In this document: piece by piece, positions 9,800-18,425 of the stretch
Position numbering within the stretch: position 1 is the first letter of the stretch
Layout: every line of letters starts with the position of its first letter
Assembly (NCBI GenBank): GCA_017992555.1
Contig: JAGOOK010000007.1
Location: 1-51,107 of the forward strand
Length of the DNA: 51,107 bases
Direction: 5' to 3'
Source of the DNA: Caldisericia bacterium
GTDB lineage: Bacteria > Caldisericota > Caldisericia > JAAYUI01
Made by a program: the position numbers and the translations under genes
The notes under the pieces: generated by a model
What the model saw: the letters and a program-made list of their open reading frames with translations, nothing else
The model's database searches: none
Told to the model about the DNA's origin: nothing

Positions 9800-12105
9800 T
9801 ATTTCGGTTGCACCTCAATCCTGTATTCTTTAATTGGGTAACCCTGCTGGTCGACTATTTCAGAATTTCTCGGGAAAATCTCCTTTGACAGACCTTTTGA
9901 CATCATAGCCCTCACCCAGAAGTTGAATGGTCTAGGTTCCTGCGGAGATACCTTGATCATCACCTTTCTTGTCACACCACTACCCCAAGAGTTCCACCTG
10001 ACAATGGCAACAGGGTGGATTGCTCTTATTTGCTGGCCGTCCCTATGGTCTATGAAGGACCCCGGATAATAGACATAAGCAAATGATGGATACTGGGCCC
10101 CAGTATCCGGATCGATTTCAATTACTGCGCCTTCCGGACAGGATATTGCCACTTCCGAAAGATCAGCATCAGCACCATCGTTTCTCACATATACACTCAA
10201 GACAAAACTCTCACCGGCCTTTGGAACCTGCGGCCAGTTCTCTATCTGATAAACAAAGGGTAATGGTCCTTTGTCATCAAGATAAAGCGTTGGTGCATTT
10301 GTGGTCACACCAGCAAAAATTGTTACCCTTGCTTCAGCACTCCTGTATGACCGATGGGTGGCCATGACCACCTGCTCACCTTCGCCAAGCCCATCGATCC
10401 TGTATTTTCCATAAATATCTGTCTTCGTCAGATGTCCAGCGCAAGACACTTCTGCATCGACAATTGGCCCGTTGGTTATCCTGTTAAGCACAAAACCCTC
10501 CAGAACGCCAGAAGATTTCGTGACAACAAACTTCCCTATGTATTCTGATTCGAGTCCATCAAGATCTGTGAGTGTAACAGACCATGTGTGTTCACCAACT
10601 GTAAGCGGGCCAATGGTAGGCGTCATGTAATCGATGACCATCATTCCGCCCATTGATACATCAACCCATTTAGCAAAATCGACATAAGCACAGATATTTT
10701 TGATTCCCCTGTCGTCCTGAGCTCTCACCTGGAGCTGAAAACTCTGGTAGTTTGAATATGGTGATTGCGGGTGTGTAATGACTTGCAGGAAGCTTGGTGG
10801 TTGTTCCCTTCCCCATACTCTATACCAGATTTCTTTTGTCTCCTCATAATATGGCCAGGTCATCCTGAATTTCAGCTTGTGCCAGCCAGGAGCATCAGTT
10901 GGAAGGGGCATCTTTTCCAGAATTATTGTTTCCGATGTTATCTGGAGCATCTGCTCATAATCACGATATGGGAGGTCATCTATCATCCAGACGCCAACCA
11001 CTTTGATGGTGCCTTTTCCACCAACCTTGATTCCAAGTTCTGCAACAAGTGGCGAGTTCTGGGTGACAGTCGTCCCATCGCCCGGGTAGATTATACGGGG
11101 CCATACCCATGCTTCTCCAACAACCCTGAAAGTTACAGCATTAGAAAGCAGTTCTGCCGGAGAAACAAGTTTAAACTGGACAGTATGCGGACCCGCAGAC
11201 TGGGCGGGTATGGTCATTTCATAAATAAATTCACCAGGACCAACAACAATCTTTTCAAGCTTGTCATACACTTTCCCATCAAGGAGGAGGTAACCAAGCA
11301 AGTTGAAAGAACCTGTCTGGGTAACGTTTATCTTAATTTTGACTTTTGTAGTGCCATCGATTGAAACAGTCGCATCCTGAATGACAGGATCGAGTACAAC
11401 CGCTATTGGTACCTTTGAAGAAACTGTGTATTTAATAATTCCTGATTTATATGCTGTCGGCAAATCAACTACCAGTTCAACGGTGTGGTCGCCAGAAAAA
11501 TTCGTTGGAAGTACCTGGGATACTTTTGCAACTGCCTGCCATGCAACCTGCATTTTTTGGGTGAAGGGGTGACTGACTCCATCAACAATCCACTTACCAG
11601 AAATCTCGTATGTTCCTTGACCCTTTAGTGGTATTTCGGCTTTCGCTTCAAAAAAATCACCCTGATTTACAACTTGGCCATTTGTTGGTGAGACGATTTT
11701 TACTCCAGAAGCATCTTGTTTCGGTGGATTGACAGTGTAGGTGGTCGAGGAAGTTTTTGACTCATTCGGGGATATAAGTTCAAAATAGATCTCGTGGCTG
11801 CCACTAAGAGATGTTGGCAGGAAGGTTTCAAAAATTATTGGCTCTGGTGATGGTGCCATAAGGGTCTTAAAATAGGTCGGCCCCTCCTGACCATCTATAA
11901 TGAAACGCCCCCAGATGGCAGTTTTACCCTCTCCGGTGAGAACAAATCTCACCCTGCCCACTAAATTTCCCAAGGCATCAATGGTGGGATTCCCTACTGG
12001 TGCTTCCAGGGTAACTGTGCAATGTGGTGGTTCCACAGAAGACGCTGAAAATACCGGAAAGCTCAAAGAGAGTATAACCGCAAGTGCAAAGGCAATACGC
12101 TTCAT
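9799..12105 (-). CDS. Secreted multi-Ig protein with carboxypeptidase-regulatory and CARDB-like domains
   Basis: 768 residues with a cleavable signal peptide (MKRIAFALAVILSLSFPVFSA). Four tandem Ig-like modules of about 100 residues (roughly 24-125, 130-228, 231-330, 333-432) share the pattern 'G-x-W-x-(I/L)-D-G ... G-x-H-x-(V/I)-x-F'. A fifth Ig-like domain, a CarboxypepD_reg-like fold (from GVLEGFVLNRITNG, about 533-610) and a CARDB-like domain (from QVPKAGESFVLSVYVRNDGA) follow. There is no membrane anchor or sorting signal. The start has GGAGGT four bases upstream. It is the first gene of a two-gene operon with the propeller protein. The pair is likely to form surface or extracellular fibres or a binding complex; this is inference from domain type only. 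Confidence 0.8.
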   Translation of the reverse strand: MKRIAFALAVILSLSFPVFSASSVEPPHCTVTLEAPVGNPTIDALGNLVGRVRFVLTGEGKTAIWGRFIIDGQEGPTYFKTLMAPSPEPIIFETFLPTSLSGSHEIYFELISPNESKTSSTTYTVNPPKQDASGVKIVSPTNGQVVNQGDFFEAKAEIPLKGQGTYEISGKWIVDGVSHPFTQKMQVAWQAVAKVSQVLPTNFSGDHTVELVVDLPTAYKSGIIKYTVSSKVPIAVVLDPVIQDATVSIDGTTKVKIKINVTQTGSFNLLGYLLLDGKVYDKLEKIVVGPGEFIYEMTIPAQSAGPHTVQFKLVSPAELLSNAVTFRVVGEAWVWPRIIYPGDGTTVTQNSPLVAELGIKVGGKGTIKVVGVWMIDDLPYRDYEQMLQITSETIILEKMPLPTDAPGWHKLKFRMTWPYYEETKEIWYRVWGREQPPSFLQVITHPQSPYSNYQSFQLQVRAQDDRGIKNICAYVDFAKWVDVSMGGMMVIDYMTPTIGPLTVGEHTWSVTLTDLDGLESEYIGKFVVTKSSGVLEGFVLNRITNGPIVDAEVSCAGHLTKTDIYGKYRIDGLGEGEQVVMATHRSYRSAEARVTIFAGVTTNAPTLYLDDKGPLPFVYQIENWPQVPKAGESFVLSVYVRNDGADADLSEVAISCPEGAVIEIDPDTGAQYPSFAYVYYPGSFIDHRDGQQIRAIHPVAIVRWNSWGSGVTRKVMIKVSPQEPRPFNFWVRAMMSKGLSKEIFPRNSEIVDQQGYPIKEYRIEVQPK

Positions 12106-12109
12106 CTAG

Positions 12110-12152
12110 ACCTCCGAAAAACAATTTTATAGCAAGCCACCACTCAATGCAA
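12110..12152 (-). promoter_or_regulatory. Promoter of the two-gene secreted-protein operon
   Basis: Minus-strand TTGCAT (12152-12147), a 17-nt spacer, and TAAAAT (12129-12124; the run TATAAAAT is 12131-12124). The ribosome site GGAGGT (12115-12110) begins 8 nt after the -10 box, so the leader should be only about 14 nt. Confidence 0.55.
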
Positions 12153-12255
12153 ATATTCAATGGTGTTTCTAGCATAAATAAAACCAAGTGACAAGCACAA
12201 AAACAATCTGTCGGTTTTAATCCTGTTATCAGAAACAACCTTTGGAAATATAAAC

Positions 12256-12272
12256 TATAATCCAGATGGGAG
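12256..12272 (+). promoter_or_regulatory. -10 box and ribosome site of the ABC exporter gene
   Basis: A consensus TATAAT at 12256-12261 is followed after 6 nt by GGGAG (12268-12272) and the ATG at 12278. No convincing -35 hexamer is seen at 16-18 nt. The distance favours the ATG at 12278 over the in-frame ATG at 12266, which would lie upstream of the expected transcription start. Confidence 0.5.
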
Positions 12273-12277
12273 ACACA

Positions 12278-14008
12278 ATGAAAAAAAAGGTAATCATAAA
12301 AAAGTTGGGGGTTGAACTGGATTTCACACCTCCAGAACCACCAAAAAGACACGGATTTGCGGAGAATTTAAAACATCTGAAAAGGGTCCTGCCTTATGCC
12401 AGACCATTGCTCAAGCATTTTATCTTACTTTCGCTTTTTTCCGTAATTTCAGCTGCATTTGGGCTGATTCTGCCGTTTGCACCAAAGATAATTCTGGATA
12501 ATGGAGTAGCAAAGGGTGATTTTGGTTTGATAGTCAACGTTTTGATGTTCACTTTCTGGGCGAATCTTTTTTCAATGCTTGTCGGATGGTTCAATGGTAT
12601 CTACTCGGAATACCTCTCAAGCTATATTGCGTTCAAAACCCAGGTGGATTTTTATAGAAAACTCTCAAAGCTCGACGAGGAGTACTTCGATTCCCAAAGA
12701 AGCGGTGACCTCATAAGCAGATCAAGCGGGCTTGCAAATGGAATTAGCTACATCTCAAGCTCGCTCAACACTGTATTCACGCTTGTTGTAAGGATTCTTG
12801 CCATTCCAGCGGCAGTTGCGGTAATGGACTGGAGGGTCGCTGCATTCGGGTTCCCAACACTCATCTTTACCACAACAGCATGGTACTTTATCCAGAGGCT
12901 ACTCCGTTCATACCAGAAAGCCAGAATGGATGCATCAGGAAAACTCAGTTCAACGCAATACGATCTTGTATCATCACTCTCGGATTTGAGGATGTCAGGT
13001 CAGACGCGAAGGGCCATGATGTCATACATCAGGGAATATGTTTCAGTATGGCGCATGGGTGTAGTCTCATCACTGGTCTCTTCAGGTTCTGGGCTGATTC
13101 AAAGCCTGGTGCTTGCTGTGGTGTCGCTTCTGATAAACATCTTTGGGTGGGGGCAGGTCACATCGGGTGCATGGACACTGGGCAAAGTGTCTGCCATTAC
13201 AATAGCATTTGGATATATAACATCACCACTACAGACAATGTTCTCCCTCTGGGAGGGACTTGTTGGAACATCAATATCGATACAGCGTTTCTTCGAGGTC
13301 TATGATGCCAAGGAACTACCAAAAACCGGCAAGGAAAAAATCCCGGATGGACCATACACAATCGAGTGCAAACAAATTGTATTTTCCTATGCCGAAAGCA
13401 AGGAAATATTGAAAGGACTGGACATCCAGGCAAAACCTGGCGAGATAGTCGCAATAACCGGTGATTCTGGAGCAGGAAAAACAACGCTGCTAAAAATTGT
13501 TGCAGGGCTCCTGAATCCAAAATCAGGGCATGTGGAAATAAACGGCACTGCGCTGGAGGAACTGGATGGACAAACCTGGAGGGGAAAAATAGGGTTTCTC
13601 AGCCAGCACCCATACTTCGGCCCAGGCAATCTGATTGAGAACATTACCTTCAGGCGCGAAACAAAAAATGACCCGATGGAAATGATAAAGCTCTGCAGGT
13701 TGTCAGTGGTGGCCGAACGGCTTGGCGACGGCCCGCTTGGAGAACGGGCAAGAAATATATCCGCCGGTGAGAAACAGAGGGTGGCCCTGGCAAGGGTCAT
13801 GCTGATGGACAGGGAAATACTCCTGCTGGATGAACCCCTCGCGCAGGTAGACATCCCAACGGCCAAAGAGATATTTGCAGACATATCTCCAATACTGAGG
13901 AAAGGAACCACAATCATCATAACACACAACCCAGTGCTGATAAAAATGGCAGACAAAATCTACTTTATTTACGATGGCAAAGCATTCGAGGGAGGGCAAA
14001 ATGTTTGA
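12278..14008 (+). CDS. ABC exporter, fused membrane and ATPase half-transporter
   Basis: 576 residues from the preferred ATG (GGGAG five bases upstream; an ATG four codons earlier also exists). Residues of about 30-310 are a six-helix type-I exporter membrane domain, preceded by a basic, proline-containing cytoplasmic stretch. The C-terminal ATPase has Walker A GDSGAGKTTLL, signature ISAGEKQR, Walker B EILLLDEPL and an H-loop in IIITHNP. It should act as a dimer exporting lipid, peptide or drug; the substrate cannot be read from sequence. No N-terminal C39 peptidase is present. It overlaps a 49-residue membrane protein gene by 8 bp and lies upstream of tldD/tldE, a context that would suit export of a processed peptide. 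Confidence 0.9.
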   Translation: MKKKVIIKKLGVELDFTPPEPPKRHGFAENLKHLKRVLPYARPLLKHFILLSLFSVISAAFGLILPFAPKIILDNGVAKGDFGLIVNVLMFTFWANLFSMLVGWFNGIYSEYLSSYIAFKTQVDFYRKLSKLDEEYFDSQRSGDLISRSSGLANGISYISSSLNTVFTLVVRILAIPAAVAVMDWRVAAFGFPTLIFTTTAWYFIQRLLRSYQKARMDASGKLSSTQYDLVSSLSDLRMSGQTRRAMMSYIREYVSVWRMGVVSSLVSSGSGLIQSLVLAVVSLLINIFGWGQVTSGAWTLGKVSAITIAFGYITSPLQTMFSLWEGLVGTSISIQRFFEVYDAKELPKTGKEKIPDGPYTIECKQIVFSYAESKEILKGLDIQAKPGEIVAITGDSGAGKTTLLKIVAGLLNPKSGHVEINGTALEELDGQTWRGKIGFLSQHPYFGPGNLIENITFRRETKNDPMEMIKLCRLSVVAERLGDGPLGERARNISAGEKQRVALARVMLMDREILLLDEPLAQVDIPTAKEIFADISPILRKGTTIIITHNPVLIKMADKIYFIYDGKAFEGGQNV

Positions 14009-14150
14009 ACAGAGATCAAAGATGCTTGATTTTTTCTTCAAGTTCTCGCTCGCTCTCCTGATCACAATAACACTGGCAATTGTCCTGTGGATGGTGGCCC
14101 TTGGAGGAATCAAGTGGCTTTTATACTGGGTGTCGCAAATCCTTAAATAA
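14001..14150 (+). CDS. Small single-span membrane protein (49 residues)
   Basis: The ATG at 14001 overlaps the exporter's stop codon by 8 bp and has GGAGGG four bases upstream, so it is translationally coupled. The product begins MFEQRSKMLDFFFKFSLALL and continues through a strongly hydrophobic segment (about residues 11-36), then a short aromatic amphipathic tail ending QILK. It is probably a membrane peptide accompanying the exporter, as small subunits do for several transporters. The alternative, a precursor substrate for the exporter and TldD/TldE, is less likely because there is no leader-like polar N-terminus. Confidence 0.7.
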   Translation: MFEQRSKMLDFFFKFSLALLITITLAIVLWMVALGGIKWLLYWVSQILK

Positions 14151-14172
14151 CAAAACCAAAACCGCCGTCAAA

Positions 14173-14221
14173 ACTTTGCTTGAAGTTTTGGGTCCAAAGT
14201 AATAACTTTGTTGTTACAAAG
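14173..14221 (+). promoter_or_regulatory. Alternating complementary repeats before tldD
   Basis: Four alternating elements: ACTTTG (14173-14178), CAAAGT (14195-14200), ACTTTG (14205-14210), CAAAG (14217-14221). The second and third make a perfect 6-bp hairpin with loop AATA; the third and fourth make a competing 5-bp hairpin ending 8 nt before the GAGG ribosome site. This is the layout of mutually exclusive structures in an attenuator or translational switch, but no ligand or leader peptide is recognisable. Confidence 0.35.
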
Positions 14222-14238
14222 AAATTTCCGAGGTGGCA

Positions 14239-15612
14239 ATGAAAACACTTTTGACTGGTTTGACAAAAAGAAATGACTGTGACTACCTTGAAATAAGGAT
14301 TGAAGACACAGACCACACTGGTATTTCCTATCAGGGCCATGACCTTGACCAGGTCCAAAGGACAAAAGCCTTTGGTGGTGCAATCAGGGCACTTTACAAG
14401 GGTGGCTGGGGTTTTGCTTCCTTCAATTCAATTAATGAATTGGAATCCAAGGTTGAAGCAGCTGTGCAGATGGCGCGCACCATTGGCAACACTATCAATG
14501 AAAAAAGTATGCTTGCGCCCACAAAACCAATCGTTGATACGGTAAAGCTGGACGTAAAAAACGATGTAAGAAATGTACCGCTTGGGAAAAAAGTTGACCT
14601 GCTAAAAGGCTATACAGAATTGATGCTTTCTGTTTCACCACTGATCAGGAATACGAGGGTTTATTACAAGGATGCGTATTCAAAACTATATTTTGCAAAC
14701 TCAGAGGGCACTTATATCGAACAGGAAAAGATGGATCTGGGTGCCAACTTCATTGCAATGTCTGCAAAAGATGGAACATCACAAAATTACTTTACTGGCG
14801 TTGGCTCCAGCAATGATTTTAATGTTGTTCTAGGCCTTGACCAGGAAGTGCGCGAGGTCTCTGAGACAGCAGTCAAACTACTCGATTGCGAGCAGGTCAA
14901 CAGTGGTGCTTACACTGTGATCCTCGATCCAATTCTCTCCGGCACATTCATTCACGAGGCATTCGGACACCTCTCTGAGGGTGACAATGTTTACGAAAAT
15001 CCCTCGCTTGCAGAGGTTATGACTATGGGCAGGCAATTCGGAAAACCAATCTTGAATGTCTATGACACTGGCTTGGACAAGGGAACAAGAGGATATCTAA
15101 AATATGATGATGAAGGGACACCAACAGAAAAAACCTATCTTATCAAAGAAGGCAGGCTTGTTGGAAGACTCCATAGCAGGGAAACGGCCGGAAAAATGGG
15201 TGAGAAAGCCACTGGTTCAGCAAGGGCAATAAACTATAAATTCGCCCCAATTCCAAGGATGCGCAACACCTGCATTGAGATTGGCAATTCCTCTATGGAT
15301 GAGATGCTCGACGGGATAAAAGACGGACTGCTCTGCCAGGGCGTCTTTGGTGGCCAGACCAACGGGGAAATGTTCACCTTCTCTTCAATGGTCACATACA
15401 AGATACAGAATGGAAAGATTGGACAGATGTGCCAGGGAAGTGTACTTCAGGGCAACGTCTTCGAGACACTTGGAGCAATCGATATGGTGGGCAAGGATTT
15501 CGTACAACCTGACAGTGCCGGCGGCTGTGGAAAGGGTGGCCAGATGCCTCTTCCAACCTCGCATGGTTCACCATCAATCCGCATCCAGAAGATTGTTGTT
15601 TCGGGAAAGTAG
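14239..15612 (+). CDS. tldD: TldD-family metalloprotease
   Basis: 457 residues. TldD pairs with TldE (PmbA) to form a cytoplasmic zinc protease that trims unfolded or modified peptides; in E. coli it cleaves the microcin B17 leader and the CcdA antitoxin. The metal motif HExxxH is intact (H239, E240, H244 in FIHEAFGHLSEGD) and the conserved GTRGYLKYDDEGTP block is present. The preferred start is ATG 14239 with GAGG at 14230-14233; a GTG two codons earlier is possible. The partner tldE begins 8 bp after the stop. An upstream ABC exporter suggests a peptide-processing and export locus, but housekeeping proteolysis is equally possible. Confidence 0.93.
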   Translation: MKTLLTGLTKRNDCDYLEIRIEDTDHTGISYQGHDLDQVQRTKAFGGAIRALYKGGWGFASFNSINELESKVEAAVQMARTIGNTINEKSMLAPTKPIVDTVKLDVKNDVRNVPLGKKVDLLKGYTELMLSVSPLIRNTRVYYKDAYSKLYFANSEGTYIEQEKMDLGANFIAMSAKDGTSQNYFTGVGSSNDFNVVLGLDQEVREVSETAVKLLDCEQVNSGAYTVILDPILSGTFIHEAFGHLSEGDNVYENPSLAEVMTMGRQFGKPILNVYDTGLDKGTRGYLKYDDEGTPTEKTYLIKEGRLVGRLHSRETAGKMGEKATGSARAINYKFAPIPRMRNTCIEIGNSSMDEMLDGIKDGLLCQGVFGGQTNGEMFTFSSMVTYKIQNGKIGQMCQGSVLQGNVFETLGAIDMVGKDFVQPDSAGGCGKGGQMPLPTSHGSPSIRIQKIVVSGK

Positions 15613-15620
15613 GTGCAAGC

Positions 15621-16958
15621 ATGATAGAAAAAATAATTGAGCAGGCAAAAAAACACTTTCAGAGCGTCGAGGTCATTCATTATAACAGAACAACAACACC
15701 GGTCAGTTTTGAATCCGGAAGGCTCAAAGAGATTTCAGAAACCCAAAGGGAAGGTTATGCAATGCGTGCCGTGAAAGACGGCAAGCTGGCCTTCTCGACC
15801 ACAACAAAACCAGGTGATGTTGAAGGCCTGATAAATCAGGCACTTGAAACAATACAGTACTCTCCAGTGATGGACTTTGAGTTTGCATCAAAAGCCAATT
15901 TTGCATCCCCAATCATAACAAGCAAAGAGACCAAAGAACTTACAGTCCAGCAAATGGTGGATATGGGCAAGGAAACCATCAGTGCAATATCCGGACTTCA
16001 CCCAAAAGCCAGGGCACACGCAGGTGTGTCAAAAAGCCATTTCAAGACCGAAATGGCAACAAGCAATGGCTTCAAAGGCTCTTACGAGAAGGACACCTTT
16101 TCCTGGGGATGTTACATAGACCTGACCGATGGTGACAATATGCTCAGCTGTGGCGAGGGTTTTATAGGCATCAAGGATGAGGCCAAAAAGAAAGAGCTGA
16201 TTGAAAAGGCAATCCGGAATTTTAAATATGGACAAAAAAATGTAAAAACCGAATCCGGCAAATATCCAGTGCTGTTTACACCAAACGCATTTCTCCACGC
16301 TATAAATATTCTTTTGGCATCCATTGGTGGTAAAAGTGTTGAAAGAAAAGTCAGCCCATGGACAGACAAACTTGGGACAAAAGTGACCTCTGAAGCTTTT
16401 TCTCTCATCGATGACGGTAGAATGGACCTTAGGAACCATTCTTGCCCTTATGATGATGAAGGCACCCCAACCCAGCGCACCTCACTCATTGAAAACGGCG
16501 TATTAAAAAACTTTCTTCTGGACAAAAGAACTGCAAAAAAATTGTCAATGGTATCAACTGGCAACGCATTCAAGAAAGGTGGCATCTTCAACCCTCCACC
16601 AGAAATTGACAACGCTCCGGTCATCACTCAATCCACAATAGTCATGCAGCCAGGTAACAAGCCTTCCAAGGAAATACTGAAAGGGATCAAAAAGGGCTTC
16701 TATTTTGATGGGCTCATTGGGACCATGATGGGCAACCCGCTGACGGGCCAGCTTGCTGGAAATGTCGACCTCGGGTTCTTGGTAGAAAACGGTGAGATCG
16801 TCGGCAGAATAAAAGATGCCATGGTATCAGTCAATCTCTTTGAAGCATTAAACAACAACATAGCTGCAATAAGCTCAGATACGGAAATTTCAGGCTTTAA
16901 CGGAGAGATGGTTCTCCCATATATTCTTCTTGACAACTGCACTGTAGCCATTGGATGA
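15621..16958 (+). CDS. pmbA: TldE/PmbA-family partner of TldD
   Basis: 445 residues. This is the non-catalytic partner in the TldD/TldE heterodimer: it shares the fold (FESGRLKEISETQREGYAMR at the N-terminus, NHSCPYDDEGTPTQRT in the C-terminal half) but lacks HExxxH. AGGTG lies 7-11 bp before the ATG. The gene ends 8 bp before a strong rho-independent terminator, which closes the exporter-tldD-tldE unit. Confidence 0.92.
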   Translation: MIEKIIEQAKKHFQSVEVIHYNRTTTPVSFESGRLKEISETQREGYAMRAVKDGKLAFSTTTKPGDVEGLINQALETIQYSPVMDFEFASKANFASPIITSKETKELTVQQMVDMGKETISAISGLHPKARAHAGVSKSHFKTEMATSNGFKGSYEKDTFSWGCYIDLTDGDNMLSCGEGFIGIKDEAKKKELIEKAIRNFKYGQKNVKTESGKYPVLFTPNAFLHAINILLASIGGKSVERKVSPWTDKLGTKVTSEAFSLIDDGRMDLRNHSCPYDDEGTPTQRTSLIENGVLKNFLLDKRTAKKLSMVSTGNAFKKGGIFNPPPEIDNAPVITQSTIVMQPGNKPSKEILKGIKKGFYFDGLIGTMMGNPLTGQLAGNVDLGFLVENGEIVGRIKDAMVSVNLFEALNNNIAAISSDTEISGFNGEMVLPYILLDNCTVAIG

Positions 16959-16966
16959 TAGAACCT

Positions 16967-17010
16967 GACCAGGTCGACTGTATCTGTAGCCGACCTGGTC
17001 TTTTCTTTTT
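16967..17010 (+). terminator. Rho-independent terminator after tldE
   Basis: A perfect 10-bp stem GACCAGGTCG / CGACCTGGTC (16967-16976 with 16991-17000), a 14-nt loop, then TTTTCTTTTT (17001-17010). Confidence 0.9.
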
Positions 17011-17054
17011 TAAGCGTTTTTGATAAATTGTCTTGTTGAGACACGGGAGGTAAC

Positions 17055-17678
17055 GTGATTCAGATAACGAGCACAATTTACGGAAACATCAACGGTGTCC
17101 AATTTTTAGGAAACCACAGTGGCACAGCAAGTCCAAGCAACGGCACATCGTCCTCAACAATACAGTACACCGCATTTCCTCTGGATTTCACTCCTCTTGG
17201 TTGCAGGTCATGGACATGCAAACACCATCTTTCGGTTTGCATGGAAACTGAAGGCGCAATCAATCTTCTAAACTTTGCTGGAGGTAATTACGACACCGAT
17301 GAAACCGTTTTGTACCCGGGCGGTGGACAGATCATAACAACAAGTCAGGTCAGGCTTGCAAATCCCAACCTTGAGACATGCCAGCAAACCTTCAGCGGTA
17401 ATGCCCAGATCACAAAAGAAATTTTATCATTGGAACCTTTTACAGAGACTTTGATACCAGATGGGCTAGGAAAAATCATCAAACAAGGCTCAAGAAGAAT
17501 CGTTTTTTCAGATGACTCATCGATTGTTCTAACATGGTCCGGGGTTATTCTTTTTGTTGACCAATCATTGGTGTTTCCTTTTGCACAAGCAATCGATTAT
17601 AATTACTTAAGTGCTTCCTTCGATAGGCCGAATCTTCTGCTTACAAAAAAGCTCATTGCCGTAGCGAGGAGACTATGA
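17055..17678 (+). CDS. Protein of unknown function
   Basis: 207 residues from a GTG start with GGGAGG at 17045-17050. No family is recognised. The N-terminal third is rich in S, T, G and N (SGTASPSNGTSSSTIQ), followed by a cysteine cluster (GCRSWTCKHHLSVCMETEG) and predicted beta-strands with an aromatic segment near residues 165-185 (VLTWSGVILFVDQSL). There is no signal peptide. The stop overlaps the ATG of the acetyltransferase gene in ATGA, so the two are co-translated, which suggests a functional link. The three close cysteines and two histidines could bind a metal; this is speculation. Confidence 0.7.
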   Translation: MIQITSTIYGNINGVQFLGNHSGTASPSNGTSSSTIQYTAFPLDFTPLGCRSWTCKHHLSVCMETEGAINLLNFAGGNYDTDETVLYPGGGQIITTSQVRLANPNLETCQQTFSGNAQITKEILSLEPFTETLIPDGLGKIIKQGSRRIVFSDDSSIVLTWSGVILFVDQSLVFPFAQAIDYNYLSASFDRPNLLLTKKLIAVARRL

Positions 17679-18190
17679 CGGGTGAAAATAAGGTAATCAT
17701 CGAAATAGTAGACCCAGAAACATTGGGTCAGGAAGAAAGAAAAAAACTTGTTGATGAAATAATCTCCCTAAGTAGACAATACCAGAAAATCATGCGTTTG
17801 CATTTAGATGTTCCGAAAAACCATGTGGAAACTGATGAAATAGACAAATACTATTATGATATGGCACTTGATGACTTAAATAATTTGTTTATTGTAGCAA
17901 AAACCGGAGAGAACAGCCCAATTATAGGCTATGCCTATGGCGAGATCTGCCATAAACATGACGACCTGGTCTCGCCACCCTTTATAATTATAAATGAGGT
18001 TGCCATAGACGATCATTACCACAAAAATAAGTTGAAGCAGGCATTGATAGCCAAGGTTGAGGAAACTGCAAAAATTAAGAAGATCAAGCAAATAGTTATT
18101 GATGTGCACGAATTCAATAAAGAATCCTTAGAAGTTTATGAAGCATCTGGTTTTAAAACTCTCATCCGGAAGATGATCAAAATAATTTAA
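17675..18190 (+). CDS. GNAT-family N-acetyltransferase
   Basis: 171 residues. The pattern fits a GNAT fold: FIVAKTGENSPIIGYAYGEI (beta-3/4), INEVAIDDHYHKNKLKQALI (acetyl-CoA loop region, with a degraded R/Q-x-x-G-x-G/A motif) and the closing IVIDVHEFNKESLEVYEASGF. Substrate unknown. It is coupled to the preceding unknown gene by a 4-bp overlap. No terminator is evident after it; the AT-rich stretch that follows has only a short palindrome without a T tract. Confidence 0.75.
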   Translation: MTGENKVIIEIVDPETLGQEERKKLVDEIISLSRQYQKIMRLHLDVPKNHVETDEIDKYYYDMALDDLNNLFIVAKTGENSPIIGYAYGEICHKHDDLVSPPFIIINEVAIDDHYHKNKLKQALIAKVEETAKIKKIKQIVIDVHEFNKESLEVYEASGFKTLIRKMIKII

Positions 18191-18365
18191 AGAAATTTCT
18201 TTCCTGAAATTCATATATTTTCCCAAAATTCACACTAACTATTAAAAAATAATCAAAATGACATTAATGTTTAGCAATATATTTACCAATAGTTTAAATT
18301 TCAGCAACACTACGAAAACGAGAATATTCCTCTCAGAAACTGCAAAAATAAGATAATTTGACCCA

Positions 18366-18421
18366 TTGACTATTAGCACTAACCTCATAAAATGATAGCG
18401 GCTGTTTATTCTGTAGAGGTG
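18366..18421 (+). promoter_or_regulatory. Promoter of the large propeller/DUF11 gene
   Basis: TTGACT (18366-18371), a 16-nt spacer and TAAAAT (18388-18393). The ribosome site AGAGGTG (18415-18421) lies five bases before ATG 18426. The preceding 175 bp (18191-18365) are AT-rich and hold nothing else I recognise. Confidence 0.5.
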
Positions 18422-18425
18422 AAAA

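Noticed and set aside
18191-18220. AAAGAAATTTCTTT palindrome as terminator after the GNAT gene
   Set aside because: The stem is A/T only, with no loop and no T tract; it would not be a stable terminator.
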